From: Rhodoblastus acidophilus
GTDB taxonomy: Bacteria; Pseudomonadota; Alphaproteobacteria; Rhizobiales; Beijerinckiaceae
Length of the DNA stretch: 64,000 nt
NCBI RefSeq assembly: GCF_900187365.1
Contig: NZ_FYDG01000005.1
Location: 1 to 64,000 of the forward strand
Reading direction: 5' to 3'
The translations under genes were made by a program, and so were the position numbers. Shown here one piece after another: positions 1 through 8,565 of the stretch. Every line of letters starts with the position of its first letter. Within the stretch, counting starts at the first letter, position 1. The notes beneath the pieces are model-generated. The model saw only the letters and a list, made by a program, of their open reading frames with translations, was not told the origin of the DNA and did no database searches.

Positions 1-96
1 GCCACCCGCTACGACAAGCGAGCCGACAACTTCCTCGCAGGCGTCAAGCTCGCCGCCTTTCGCATATGGTGCCGGTTTAATGAGTCGATGGCCTAA
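1..96 (+). CDS. IS5-family transposase, C-terminal fragment (runs off left edge)
   Basis: The first 31 codons read in frame to a TAA stop. The peptide has the ATRYDK...NFLAGVKLA pattern found at the extreme C terminus of IS5-family DDE transposases, just after the last catalytic region. The gene body lies outside the window, so it cannot be said whether the element is intact. A short inverted repeat, GTTC-TTAT-GAAC at 98-109, lies just after the stop and could belong to the element end, but no terminal inverted repeat or target duplication can be defined from one side. Family assignment rests on this short tail only. Confidence 0.78.
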   Translation, partial: ATRYDKRADNFLAGVKLAAFRIWCRFNESMA

Positions 97-150
97 AGTT
101 CTTATGAACCTCAAGGCGTCAATGGCGTTCCAAACAATTGGAGAAACGCC

Positions 151-315
151 ATGTCGCCTCTCTACACCGCCATCCCGACCTTCAACATGATGAAAGCGAA
201 CCCGCTGATGTTTTCAGCCATGGCGTTTTCAGCCTTGATGGCGTTTTATCTCGACTTCAACGACGCGCTCACCGCGCAAAACGCGCTCGACTTGTTCCCG
301 ATTCGCAAGGGTTAA
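151..315 (+). CDS. small hypothetical protein (54 aa)
   Basis: An ATG at 151 follows GGAG with good spacing (141-144) and opens 54 codons ending in TAA. The protein begins MSPLYTAIPTF and has a Met- and Phe-rich centre with an imperfect duplication (MFSAMAFSALMAF) that could be a weak membrane helix; the DNA there repeats a TTTTCAGCC unit twice. I do not recognise it. Its stop overlaps the stop of the convergent pheA at 312-315, and it sits between the transposase tail and pheA, so it may be a passenger or remnant of the insertion. A chance ORF is possible. Confidence 0.4.
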   Translation: MSPLYTAIPTFNMMKANPLMFSAMAFSALMAFYLDFNDALTAQNALDLFPIRKG

Positions 316-1154
316 GTCCCCGCGCGAAACGGATGCGCCGGATAGGCGCCGAGAATCCGCACTTCCTCGCTGAAGAACCGCAATTCCTCCAGGGCGCGCG
401 CCAGATTCGCGTCCTCGGGATGGCCCTCGACATCGACCAGGAACTGGCTGGCGGCGAACTTGCCGTTGACCATGTAGCTTTCAATCTTGGTCATGTTGAT
501 GGTGTTGGTGGCGAAGGCGCCGAGCGCCTTGTAAAGCGCCGCCGGCACGTTCCTCACGCGGAACACGAAAGTGGTCAGCGTCGGCCCGGCCCCGAGCGGC
601 GGACGGCGCGCCTCGCGCGACAGAACCACGAAGCGCGTGGTATTGTGGGCCTCGTCCTCGACGAAACGGGCGAGCACGTCGAGGCCGTAAATCTCCGCCG
701 CCATCATCGGCGCCAGCGAGGCCCGGCTCTTGTCGCCCCATTCCGCCACTTCGCGGGCCGACCCCGCGGTGTCGCCGGTGACCACAGGCTTGAGGCCATG
801 CCGCCGGATGATCTTGCGGCATTGGCCGAGCGCGTGGACGTGGCTGTAAACGCTGCGCAGGTCTTCGATCTTCGCGCCCTTCAGACCCAGCAGGTGAAAG
901 TGGATCGGCAGGAAATATTCGCCGACGATGTGCAGGCCGGAGTTGGGCAGGAAATGGTGGATGTCCGCGACGCGGCCGTTCAGCGAATTCTCGATCGGGA
1001 TCATGCCCAGCTCGGCGCGGCCTTCGCCAATGGCGGCGAAAGCATCCTCGAAACTGGCGCAGGGCAAGGTGTCCCATCCCGGGAACACATCGGCGCAGGC
1101 CATATGCGAATTGGCGCCGGGTTCGCCCTGATAAGCGATGATCTTGCTGGTCAC
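312..1154 (-). CDS. pheA: prephenate dehydratase
   Basis: Converts prephenate to phenylpyruvate in phenylalanine synthesis, in the cytoplasm. The 280-residue protein is a stand-alone dehydratase with no chorismate mutase domain. The catalytic domain spans about 5-180 and contains PIENS (53-57) and the signature NTTRF (171-175). A C-terminal ACT domain at about 195-275 with IESYM near 224 is the expected site of phenylalanine feedback binding. The start is a GTG preceded by AGGAAA, and GTGA overlaps the stop of kdsB by 4 nt, so the two genes are very probably cotranslated. This kdsB-pheA pairing is common in Rhizobiales. It ends tail to tail with the small ORF at the left edge. Confidence 0.93.
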   Translation of the reverse strand: MTSKIIAYQGEPGANSHMACADVFPGWDTLPCASFEDAFAAIGEGRAELGMIPIENSLNGRVADIHHFLPNSGLHIVGEYFLPIHFHLLGLKGAKIEDLRSVYSHVHALGQCRKIIRRHGLKPVVTGDTAGSAREVAEWGDKSRASLAPMMAAEIYGLDVLARFVEDEAHNTTRFVVLSREARRPPLGAGPTLTTFVFRVRNVPAALYKALGAFATNTINMTKIESYMVNGKFAASQFLVDVEGHPEDANLARALEELRFFSEEVRILGAYPAHPFRAGT

Positions 1155-1891
1155 TGTTTCCTGTCCTCAAGTATCGCGCGCGCCCGCTCCAGATCGTCGC
1201 GCGCGTCCACGCCGAGCGGCACGGTTTCGACGATCTCCACGTCGATGCGCATGCCCGCCTCCAGCGCCCGCAACTGCTCCAGTTTCTCCCGCTTCTCCAG
1301 CGCCGAGGGCGGCAAGGCGACGAACCGCTCCAGCGCCGCGCGGCGATAGGCGTAAAGCCCGATATGGTGGAACAGATCGCCGGCGCCCCAGGGCGCGGTG
1401 GCGCGGGTGAAATAGAGCGCGCGCAGGCGCGTCGCGCTCAGGGGCGAGCCGACCGCCTTCACCACATTGGAATCGGTCCGCTCCTCTTCGCGCACGATCC
1501 GCGCCGCCAGGGTGGCGATGTCCACGCGCGGCTCGGACAGCGGCGCCAGCGCGGCGCGCACGGCGGCGGGGTCGATGGTCGGCAGGTCGCCCTGGACATT
1601 GACGATGGTGGCGTAGCGGCCCTCGGGATCATACGACCGCAGCGCCGCCGCGATCCGGTCGGAGCCGGAGGGCAGATCGGGATCGGTGACGACGGCCTCC
1701 CCGCCGGCGGCGCGCACGGCCGCCGCGATCTCCTCGCCATCGGCGGCGACGAGAACCGGGCCGATCTCCGCCTCCCTGGCGCGGCGCAGGACCTGGACGA
1801 TCATCGGCGCGCCGCAGATATTCGCGAGCGGTTTGTTCGGCAGGCGCGTCGAGGCCAGCCGGGCGGGAATGACGACAAGGGCGTTCAGCAT
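1151..1891 (-). CDS. kdsB: 3-deoxy-manno-octulosonate cytidylyltransferase
   Basis: Activates Kdo as CMP-Kdo for the inner core of lipopolysaccharide; cytosolic. The 246-residue length is normal. The nucleotide-binding motif [12 protein letters not shown] lies at 11-22 and NVQGD, which supplies the metal-binding Asp, at 98-102. The family C-terminal segment with ALE(K)REKLEQLR is present near 200-210. It is the first gene of a two-gene unit, overlapping pheA by 4 nt. About 40 nt separate it from the stop of the patatin gene upstream on the same strand, so read-through from that operon is possible. Confidence 0.96.
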   Translation of the reverse strand: MLNALVVIPARLASTRLPNKPLANICGAPMIVQVLRRAREAEIGPVLVAADGEEIAAAVRAAGGEAVVTDPDLPSGSDRIAAALRSYDPEGRYATIVNVQGDLPTIDPAAVRAALAPLSEPRVDIATLAARIVREEERTDSNVVKAVGSPLSATRLRALYFTRATAPWGAGDLFHHIGLYAYRRAALERFVALPPSALEKREKLEQLRALEAGMRIDVEIVETVPLGVDARDDLERARAILEDRKQ

Positions 1892-1932
1892 TTCGCGCGC
1901 TTATAAGCCCTGCCGGGCCGCGCGCATAGCAT

Positions 1933-2949
1933 CTAGCTCAATGTTTCCCGCAGATCGAGCGTCGGCCGCACGCCAATATCGTCATAATGCGCGGCGACGA
2001 AGCGTTGCGCCGCCTTCACCCCGATCTCGCGCAATTGCAGGAAGAAATCGTAATCCGCGTTCATCTTGCTGGCGGCGCCGAATTGGTTCAGCTCGTCCTG
2101 CGCCTCGATCACGTGAACGCGGATCGCCTTGTAGGCCGTCCCGGTCAGCCGCCCCTCCGCGATCAGCCGCCGCACGAAGTCGATGGCGCGCAATTCCTGC
2201 AACAGCGAGGCGTTGAACGTGATCTCATCGACGCGCCCGGCGATTTCGGCGGCGGTGTCGGGCGCGCCCTTGCGGGTGATCGGATTGATCTGCACCAGAA
2301 TGATATCGACGCAACTCGTTTCATAAAAGAACGGGAACAGCACGGGATTGCCCATATAGCCGCCGTCCCAATAGGGCTCGCCGTCGATCTCCACCGCGCG
2401 GAAAACCGTGGGCAGGCAGGCGGACGCCATCACCATGTCGAGCGTCAGCTCCTCGCGATGGAACACCCGCACCTTGCCGGTTTCGACCGCCGTGGCGGCG
2501 ATGAACAGTTTCGGGCCGGCGCTCGCGCGCAATTTGTCGAAATCCACCCCGTCGCGCAGCACATGGCGCAGCGGGTTGATGTCCATCGGATTGAGTTCGG
2601 CCGGCGCGAACAGACTCGCCGTCTGCTGCATGAGGGCGGCGGCGGGAGTCGCCGACCAGCAGGCCATCAGCCCGTCGATCACCATCCGCCCGGCTTTGGG
2701 CAGATCGCCGTCGAGGCTCGCCCCCTTCCAGAAGGCCGCGAGTTGCGCTTTGGCGCCGGACGCGCCGCCCTTGCGCAAACCCTCGGCGAAATTGACGGCG
2801 TTCATCGCCCCCGCGCTGGTCCCGCTCAGGCCGGTCACGTCGAAACGGCCGTCGTCGAGCAGCGCGTCGAGCACGCCCCAGGTGAAGGCGCCGTGGGCGC
2901 CGCCGCCCTGCAGCGCCAGATTGATGGTTTTTCGCGGGGCGGCCGTCAT
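1933..2949 (-). CDS. patatin-like phospholipase (DUF3734-type)
   Basis: Predicted serine acyl hydrolase of 338 residues. The patatin catalytic elements are complete: oxyanion loop GGGAHG at 15-20, nucleophile elbow GTSAG at 43-47 (Ser45) and DGG at 195-197 (Asp195). The region after about 210 matches the extension found in alphaproteobacterial patatins paired with hydroxybutyrate dehydrogenase. The ATG shares its A with the TGA of bdhA (TGATG at 2947-2951), so this start is well supported and translation is coupled. A longer frame upstream is only the reading frame across bdhA. The pairing suggests, but does not prove, a role in PHB or storage-lipid turnover; the substrate is unknown. Confidence 0.9.
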   Translation of the reverse strand: MTAAPRKTINLALQGGGAHGAFTWGVLDALLDDGRFDVTGLSGTSAGAMNAVNFAEGLRKGGASGAKAQLAAFWKGASLDGDLPKAGRMVIDGLMACWSATPAAALMQQTASLFAPAELNPMDINPLRHVLRDGVDFDKLRASAGPKLFIAATAVETGKVRVFHREELTLDMVMASACLPTVFRAVEIDGEPYWDGGYMGNPVLFPFFYETSCVDIILVQINPITRKGAPDTAAEIAGRVDEITFNASLLQELRAIDFVRRLIAEGRLTGTAYKAIRVHVIEAQDELNQFGAASKMNADYDFFLQLREIGVKAAQRFVAAHYDDIGVRPTLDLRETLS

Positions 2950-3734
2950 CAGGCGGCGGTCCAGCCGCCGTCCATGGAAATATTGGCGCCGGTGATCTGC
3001 GAGGCGGCGTCGGAGGCGAGGAACACCGCGAGCGCGGCGACCTGATCGACGGTGACGAATTCCTTGGTCGGCTGCGCCGCCAGCAGGACATCGTTGATGA
3101 CCTGTTCCTTGGTGAGATTGCGCGCCTTCATCGTGTCGGGAATCTGCCTTTCGACCAGGGGCGTCCAGACATAGCCGGGCGAAATGCAGTTCACCGTCAC
3201 CCCGAAGGTGGCCAGCTCCAGCGCGGCCGTCTTGGTGAGGCCGGCTATGCCGTGCTTGGCCGCGACATAGGCCGACTTGAACGGCGAGGCGATCAGCGAA
3301 TGGGCCGAGGCGGTGTTGATGATGCGGCCCCATTTGCGCGCCTTCATGCCGGGAATGGCGGCGTGAATGGTGTGGAAGGCGGAGGACAGGTTGATGGCGA
3401 TGATCTGGTCCCACTTCTCGACCGGGAAGTCCTCGATCGGGGAGACGAACTGGATGCCGGCGTTGTTGACGAGAATATCGACCGAGCCGAACGTCTGTTC
3501 GGCGTTGTGGACCAGCCCGGCGATTTCGGCCGGCTTGGTCATGTCGGCGCCGTCATAGGCCGCCTTGACGCCAAACTCCGTTTCGATCTTCGACCGCTCG
3601 GCCTCGATGGCGGCGACTTCGCCAAAGCCGTTGATCACGACATTGCACCCTTCCTTGGCGAAGGCGCGGGCGATAGCGAGGCCTATGCCCGAGGTGGAGC
3701 CGGTGACGACGGCGGTCTTGCCCGAGAGCGACAT
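2949..3734 (-). CDS. bdhA: D-3-hydroxybutyrate dehydrogenase (SDR family)
   Basis: NAD-dependent oxidation of 3-hydroxybutyrate to acetoacetate, a late step of PHB breakdown. The 261-residue short-chain dehydrogenase has the cofactor motif TGSTSGIG (11-18), NNAG (90-93) and the catalytic pair Tyr156 and Lys160 in SAYVAAK. The opening SLSGKTAVVTG and the PGYVWTPLVE segment are characteristic of BdhA rather than of generic SDR reductases. GGGAGA lies just upstream of the ATG. It is the first gene of an operon with the patatin gene. A phasin gene and an MmgR-like RNA elsewhere in the window support a PHB-storing organism. Confidence 0.93.
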   Translation of the reverse strand: MSLSGKTAVVTGSTSGIGLAIARAFAKEGCNVVINGFGEVAAIEAERSKIETEFGVKAAYDGADMTKPAEIAGLVHNAEQTFGSVDILVNNAGIQFVSPIEDFPVEKWDQIIAINLSSAFHTIHAAIPGMKARKWGRIINTASAHSLIASPFKSAYVAAKHGIAGLTKTAALELATFGVTVNCISPGYVWTPLVERQIPDTMKARNLTKEQVINDVLLAAQPTKEFVTVDQVAALAVFLASDAASQITGANISMDGGWTAA

Positions 3735-3943
3735 GGAAATCTCCCTGATCCTGAAATGGCCACCTTAATATAGTCCGGGGGCCGCACATTTCAGCCCAGC
3801 CCTTGGACTGAGCCGCTTGCGCCGCCGCCAGCGCGCGTTTTCCTGCGGCGATGCGAACATCGGCTCATTTCCGCCGTTCTATTCACTTGGTCGCCAAACG
3901 CCTGTAATAGAGAAGCCAATTTCGCCCACAGGACTTCGCCGCA

Positions 3944-5236
3944 ATGACCGAACAAAGTTTCCCGCCGCTTTGCGAAACCGAAATCGCCGCCGAACCGCTG
4001 TCCCGCCGCAAGAGCGTGGCCGTGCGGGTCGGCGAAGGCTCAGGCGCCGTGATCGTCGGCGGCGGCGCGCCCATCGTGGTGCAGAGCATGACCAACACCG
4101 ACACGGCCGATGTCGACTCCACCGTAAAGCAGGTTGCGGCGCTGGCCCAGGCCGGCTCCGAACTGGTGCGCATCACCGTGGACCGCGAGGAAGCTGCGGC
4201 CGCCGTGCCGCATATTCGGGAAAAGCTCGAAAAGATGGGGATCAACGTCCCGCTGGTCGGCGATTTCCATTATATCGGCCACAAGCTGCTCACCGAATAT
4301 CCGGCCTGCGCCGAGGCGCTCGCCAAATATCGCATCAACCCCGGCAATGTCGGGTTCAAGGAAAAGAAGGACACGCAGTTCGCCGCCATCGTCGAACTGG
4401 CGATCAAGCACGACAAGGCCGTGCGCATCGGCGCCAACTGGGGTTCGCTCGACCAGGAGATGCTGACCGAGCTGATGGACGAGAACTCCAAGGCCGCCAA
4501 GCCGGTGGACGCCCGCGCGGTGATGCGCGAGGCCATGACCCGCTCGGCGCTGCTGTCCGCCGCCCGCGCCGAGGAAATCGGCCTCAAGCGCGACCGCATC
4601 ATCCTGTCCGCCAAGGTGTCCAACGTGCAGGATCTGGTTTCGGTCTATCGCATGGTGGCGCAGCGGTCGGATTACGCGCTGCATCTCGGCCTGACCGAGG
4701 CCGGCATGGGCTCCAAGGGCATCGTCGCCTCCTCCGCCGCCCTCGGCATCCTGTTGCAGCAGGGCATTGGCGACACCATCCGCGTGTCGCTGACGCCGCA
4801 GCCCGGCGGCGACCGCACGCTGGAAGTGCAGGTGGCGCAGGAAATCCTGCAAACCATGGGTTTCCGCACCTTCGTGCCGCTGGTCGCGGCCTGCCCCGGC
4901 TGCGGCCGCACCACCTCGACCGTGTTCCAGGAACTGGCGCGCGACATCCAGACCATGATCCGCGAGCGCATGCCCGAGTGGAAGAAGGTCTATCCGGGCG
5001 TGGAGACGCTGAATGTCGCGGTGATGGGCTGCATCGTCAACGGCCCCGGCGAATCCAAGCACGCCGATATCGGCATTTCCCTGCCGGGCACCGGCGAAAC
5101 CCCGGCGGCGCCGGTGTTCATCGACGGCAAGAAGGTGAAAACCCTGCGCGGCGAAGGCATTGCGCAGGAGTTTGAAAAGCTCGTCACCGATTACGTCGCC
5201 CAACGCTTCGGCAAGGTCGAGACGGCGGCGGAGTGA
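3944..5236 (+). CDS. ispG: 4-hydroxy-3-methylbut-2-en-1-yl diphosphate synthase (IspG/GcpE)
   Basis: Iron-sulfur enzyme of the methylerythritol phosphate pathway that makes HMBPP. The 430-residue protein has a TIM-barrel N-terminal part and a C-terminal [4Fe-4S] domain. Cluster ligands are visible as Cys317 and Cys320 (CPGC) and Cys363 in [10 protein letters not shown], with the conserved Glu370. The roughly 210-residue gap upstream of the gene, shared with the divergent bdhA, should hold both promoters, though I could not define either convincingly. An MFS gene follows 15 nt downstream. ispA, a later step of isoprenoid synthesis, lies 2 kb away on the other strand. Confidence 0.97.
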   Translation: MTEQSFPPLCETEIAAEPLSRRKSVAVRVGEGSGAVIVGGGAPIVVQSMTNTDTADVDSTVKQVAALAQAGSELVRITVDREEAAAAVPHIREKLEKMGINVPLVGDFHYIGHKLLTEYPACAEALAKYRINPGNVGFKEKKDTQFAAIVELAIKHDKAVRIGANWGSLDQEMLTELMDENSKAAKPVDARAVMREAMTRSALLSAARAEEIGLKRDRIILSAKVSNVQDLVSVYRMVAQRSDYALHLGLTEAGMGSKGIVASSAALGILLQQGIGDTIRVSLTPQPGGDRTLEVQVAQEILQTMGFRTFVPLVAACPGCGRTTSTVFQELARDIQTMIRERMPEWKKVYPGVETLNVAVMGCIVNGPGESKHADIGISLPGTGETPAAPVFIDGKKVKTLRGEGIAQEFEKLVTDYVAQRFGKVETAAE

Positions 5237-5251
5237 TCCGCGCGCGGCGCC

Positions 5252-6460
5252 ATGGCGGATGACGGACGCACCGACGCGCAGGCGGTGATCTGCCTGTGCG
5301 CGGCGGAAGTACTCACCATGGTCGGCGTGTTCGCCTTCCCCGCTCTGCTTCCGACCTTCATCGCGGAATGGGGCCTGTCCAACACCCAGGCCGGTTGGAT
5401 TTCGGGCGCGATTTTCGCGGGCTATACGCTGGCGGTTCCGCTGCTGACCGCCTGGACCGACCGGATCGACGCAAAGAACGTCTATCTGTTGGGCGCGCTC
5501 TGCGCCGCTGTGTCCACGCTGGGTTTCGCCCTGACCGCGCAGGGCTTTTACTCCGCCCTGCTCTGGCGCTTTCTCGGCGGAATCGGCCTCGCCGGAACGT
5601 ATATGCCCGGTTTAAAGGCGCTGGTGGACCGCATCGCCGCCGAACGGCAGCCGCGCTGGATCAGTTTTTACACGGCGAGCTTTTCGCTGGGGACGTCCGG
5701 CTCGTTTCTGGCGACCGGCGTTCTCGCCGACCTGTTCGGCTGGCGCGCGGCCTTTTTCTCCGCCGCCGGCGCGGCGGCGGCTTCCGCCATGCTGATCGCG
5801 CTGGTGTTGCCCGCCGTCAAGCCGCCGGAACAGAAGCAAAAAACCAATCCGTTCGATTTCGCCGCCGTATTCAGAAACCGCGCCGCCATGGGCTATGTGC
5901 TCGGCTATGCCGCGCATGTCTGGGAATTGTTCGGCGCCCGCTCGTGGATGGTGGCGTTTCTTGGCTTCGCGCTGCTGCGGCATCCCGGCGCCTCCGGCCC
6001 CACGCCGACGACAGTCGCAACCATCGCAACCCTGATCGCCATGGCCGCCAGCGTGTTCGGCGCGGATATGGCGGTGAGGTTCGGACGGCGCCGCTGGTGC
6101 GCGTTGGCCATGCTGGCCTCGGCCGCGCTGGCGTTTACGATCGGCTTCAGCGCCGCCCTGCCCTATCTCGCCGCAGTCGGGCTGATGCTGCTCTATAACG
6201 GTTTGATCCAGCTCGATTCGGCGGCCCTGACGACCGGCGCGGTGCTGGTCGCCGATCCCGAACGGCGCGGCGCGACCATGGCGGTGCATTCCCTGCTCGG
6301 GTTTGGCGCCGGCTTTTGCGGGCCCATCGCTTTTGGCGCCATTCTCGATGCTTTTGGCGGCGCCGGCAGCGGCTTCGCCTGGGGGCTGGCCTTCGCCTCG
6401 CTCGGCGCGGTCGCGGCGCTGGGGCCGCTGGCGCTGCGGATGGGCGTCAGCCGCCGATAA
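5252..6460 (+). CDS. MFS transporter
   Basis: A 402-residue inner-membrane protein with about 12 hydrophobic segments in two halves, separated by a charged loop near residue 195 (PPEQKQKTNPF). The loop between the second and third helices (WTDRIDAKNVY) fits the conserved MFS cytoplasmic loop position. The substrate cannot be told from the sequence; related proteins are usually annotated as nitrate/cyanate-type or generic permeases. It starts 15 nt after ispG and is probably cotranscribed. Its last 14 nt overlap the 3' end of the convergent DUF1345 gene. Confidence 0.85.
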   Translation: MADDGRTDAQAVICLCAAEVLTMVGVFAFPALLPTFIAEWGLSNTQAGWISGAIFAGYTLAVPLLTAWTDRIDAKNVYLLGALCAAVSTLGFALTAQGFYSALLWRFLGGIGLAGTYMPGLKALVDRIAAERQPRWISFYTASFSLGTSGSFLATGVLADLFGWRAAFFSAAGAAAASAMLIALVLPAVKPPEQKQKTNPFDFAAVFRNRAAMGYVLGYAAHVWELFGARSWMVAFLGFALLRHPGASGPTPTTVATIATLIAMAASVFGADMAVRFGRRRWCALAMLASAALAFTIGFSAALPYLAAVGLMLLYNGLIQLDSAALTTGAVLVADPERRGATMAVHSLLGFGAGFCGPIAFGAILDAFGGAGSGFAWGLAFASLGAVAALGPLALRMGVSRR

Positions 6461-7139
6461 AGCTCGCCGCGATATTGATGGTCATCGCCAACACGGCGTT
6501 GTTGTAGAAAAACGCCAAGACGCAATGAACCAGCGCCAGCCGGCGCAAGGGGCGGCTGGCGATGTTGACGTCGGCGGTGGCGCAGGCGACGCCGATCACA
6601 TAGGAGAAATAGAGAAAGTCGGGATAATCCGGCCGGTCCTCGCCGGGAAAGACGATTCCGCCGATCCACGTCCCGGCCTCCTCCTTGGCGCAGCGATAGA
6701 ATTCATGAGCGTAGTGCAGCGCGAAGACGAGATGCACCAGCAGCCAGGATCCGATGATGGTCGACGTCGCCAAAGCGATATGCGCGCCGCGCAGGCTGGA
6801 ATCGGCGCCCTTGACCGTGGCGAGCTGGAAGAAAATCGCGCCGAACGAGCAGCCGGCGGCGAGCGCCGTGAGCGCCAGCACCGTGTAGCGTCCGTCATCC
6901 TGCAAGGCGGCGCGGCGATGAATATCCTTGTGCTCGGATCGCAAGATCATCACCGCCGCCGCGATGAGATAGGTCCAGCACGCCACATTCCATCCGAGCA
7001 GCCCGCGCGTCACCCCGCGCCAGTGCTCCGGCAGCAGCAGGCCGACCGCGAGGCCCAGCAGCGTGGACAGAAACAGGCGCGGCCGCGCCCTGATCGTCCG
7101 CGCAAATCGGGACGAACGAGGCGCCGGCGCGTCGCTCAA
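6447..7139 (-). CDS. DUF1345 family membrane protein
   Basis: A 230-residue protein with five or six predicted transmembrane helices and a short basic N terminus. The pattern HLVFALHYAHEFYR near the middle and SYVIGVACATADVNI further on are typical of DUF1345, an uncharacterised membrane family of Alphaproteobacteria and Actinobacteria. The start appears to be TTG at 7137-7139, with TTGA overlapping the ispA stop by 4 nt, implying translational coupling. Function is unknown; the coupling to ispA and position in an isoprenoid and envelope neighbourhood is the only hint. It overlaps the convergent MFS gene by 14 nt. Confidence 0.85.
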   Translation of the reverse strand: MSDAPAPRSSRFARTIRARPRLFLSTLLGLAVGLLLPEHWRGVTRGLLGWNVACWTYLIAAAVMILRSEHKDIHRRAALQDDGRYTVLALTALAAGCSFGAIFFQLATVKGADSSLRGAHIALATSTIIGSWLLVHLVFALHYAHEFYRCAKEEAGTWIGGIVFPGEDRPDYPDFLYFSYVIGVACATADVNIASRPLRRLALVHCVLAFFYNNAVLAMTINIAASFIGG

Positions 7140-8068
7140 GATTTTCTCAAGGCGGTGAAGCGGGCGGCCTCGACCAGAATCGACGCCTTGTCGCCAAAGC
7201 CGCTCAGGGCTTCGATCGCCTCGCGCGCCAGGGCGTCGCGGCGCTTGCGCGCCTCGTCGATGCCGAGCACGGCGACCAGGGTCGCCTTATTGCGGTCGGC
7301 GTCCTTGCCGGCGCGCTTGCCCAAAGCGGCGGTGTCGCCCTCGGCGTCGAGAATGTCGTCCGCCACCTGGAAAGCCGCGCCCAACAGGGCGCCGTAATGG
7401 CTGAGAGCCGCGCGCTGCGCGGCGTCGGCGCCGCCGATTCGCGCGCCCGCCTCAACGGCGTTCAAAAGCAGCGCGCCGGTCTTCATCGACTGCATGAGCA
7501 TGACGAATTCGCGGCTATGCGGCTCCTTGCGCGATTCCGCCTCCAGATCGAGCGCCTGCCCGCCGACCATGCCGCCCAGGCCCGCCGCGCGGGCGAGCAT
7601 GACGGTGAGATCGGCGCGCACCGCCGGATCGGGATGGGTCGGCGTATCGGCGATCACGTCGAACGCATAGGTGAGCAGGGCGTCGCCGGCGAGAATGGCG
7701 CAGGCCTCGTCGAACGCCTTGTGGCAGGTCGGCCGCCCCCGGCGCAGATCGTCATTGTCCATGGCCGGCAGGTCGTCATGGACCAGCGAATAGCAATGGA
7801 TCATTTCCAGCGCGCAGGCGGCGCGGAGAACGCCCTCGCCCTCGGCGCCGAGCATGCGCGCGGTCTCGACCAGCAGGAACGGCCTGAGACGCTTGCCGCC
7901 GCCGAGCGAGCCGTAGCGAATCGCCTCCAGCAGGCGCGGCGGGCGGGTCTTTTCGCCCGGCAGCAAATGCGGCGACAACAGCCGGTCGAGCATCTGTTCC
8001 GTCGATTCGGCGACCGCGACCAGTCGGGATGAAAATGCGTCGCGTAAAACCTCTCCCGACATGACCAT
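7136..8068 (-). CDS. ispA: (2E,6E)-farnesyl diphosphate synthase
   Basis: Short-chain trans-prenyltransferase that condenses IPP with DMAPP and GPP. The first aspartate-rich motif is DDLPAMDNDD near residues 100-109, with the insertion usual for bacterial FPP synthases, and the second is DDILD near 240. GGKRLRP for IPP binding is present near residue 55. The ATG at 8068 gives 310 residues; an ATG six nt further in is nearly equivalent, and an upstream TTG at 8107 would add a tail not expected in the family. No strong ribosome site helps to choose. Product length is inferred from family resemblance, not shown. Confidence 0.92.
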   Translation of the reverse strand: MVMSGEVLRDAFSSRLVAVAESTEQMLDRLLSPHLLPGEKTRPPRLLEAIRYGSLGGGKRLRPFLLVETARMLGAEGEGVLRAACALEMIHCYSLVHDDLPAMDNDDLRRGRPTCHKAFDEACAILAGDALLTYAFDVIADTPTHPDPAVRADLTVMLARAAGLGGMVGGQALDLEAESRKEPHSREFVMLMQSMKTGALLLNAVEAGARIGGADAAQRAALSHYGALLGAAFQVADDILDAEGDTAALGKRAGKDADRNKATLVAVLGIDEARKRRDALAREAIEALSGFGDKASILVEAARFTALRKS

Positions 8069-8209
8069 ACCCAAGCTTGTGCAAACCAATGCCTTGGCTT
8101 GCCCCAAGGTTTGAGCCTGGTCAAGCGCGGAAACGGCGCGTCGTTAATCCGGGCCGTTTTTTCGGGCGGGCCGGCGCCGCCCCAGCCGGAAGGCGGCCCG
8201 CGCCGCGAC

Positions 8210-8554
8210 TCAGCCCTGAACGGCGCGGCGCAGTTCGGCCTTGGACATGTGGGAGCGGCCGGGAACATTGCGCCGCCGCGCCTCCGCGTACAAATCGGCC
8301 TTGCTGTCCGCCCCCCGGCTCTCGTCGCGCGCCCGCGCGATGGCGCCCTGGGCTTCCCGGTCTTTGGTCTTGCGCCGGTTTTCGGCGTTCTTGCGGGGCG
8401 TCTCGTCCCGCGACGCGCCGGCCTCATGCAGGCCGATGGCGATCGCCTGTTTCGGATTCGTGACTTTCCTGCCGGTCGAGCTTGCGAGTTCGCCGTGCTT
8501 GAATTCATGCATGACGCGCGCGACCGTCTCCTTCTGCTGCGATGGCTTGGGCAT
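8210..8554 (-). CDS. DUF6496-type small basic protein
   Basis: A 114-residue, very basic protein beginning MPKPSQQKETVARVMHEFK, then a KQAIAIGLHEAGAS segment and a C-terminal SAP-like stretch (SKADLYAEARRRN...SKAELRRAV). This order is typical of the DUF6496 family, often encoded near stress or DNA-repair genes; the C-terminal part resembles Rho-N/SAP-type nucleic-acid-binding helices, so DNA binding is a plausible inference. GAGGAGG with 6-nt spacing precedes the ATG and fixes the start over the longer frame. Only 11 nt separate it from the stop of the glycosyltransferase gene upstream, so it is probably in that operon. Confidence 0.78.
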   Translation of the reverse strand: MPKPSQQKETVARVMHEFKHGELASSTGRKVTNPKQAIAIGLHEAGASRDETPRKNAENRRKTKDREAQGAIARARDESRGADSKADLYAEARRRNVPGRSHMSKAELRRAVQG

Positions 8555-8565
8555 GATCGGCCTCC

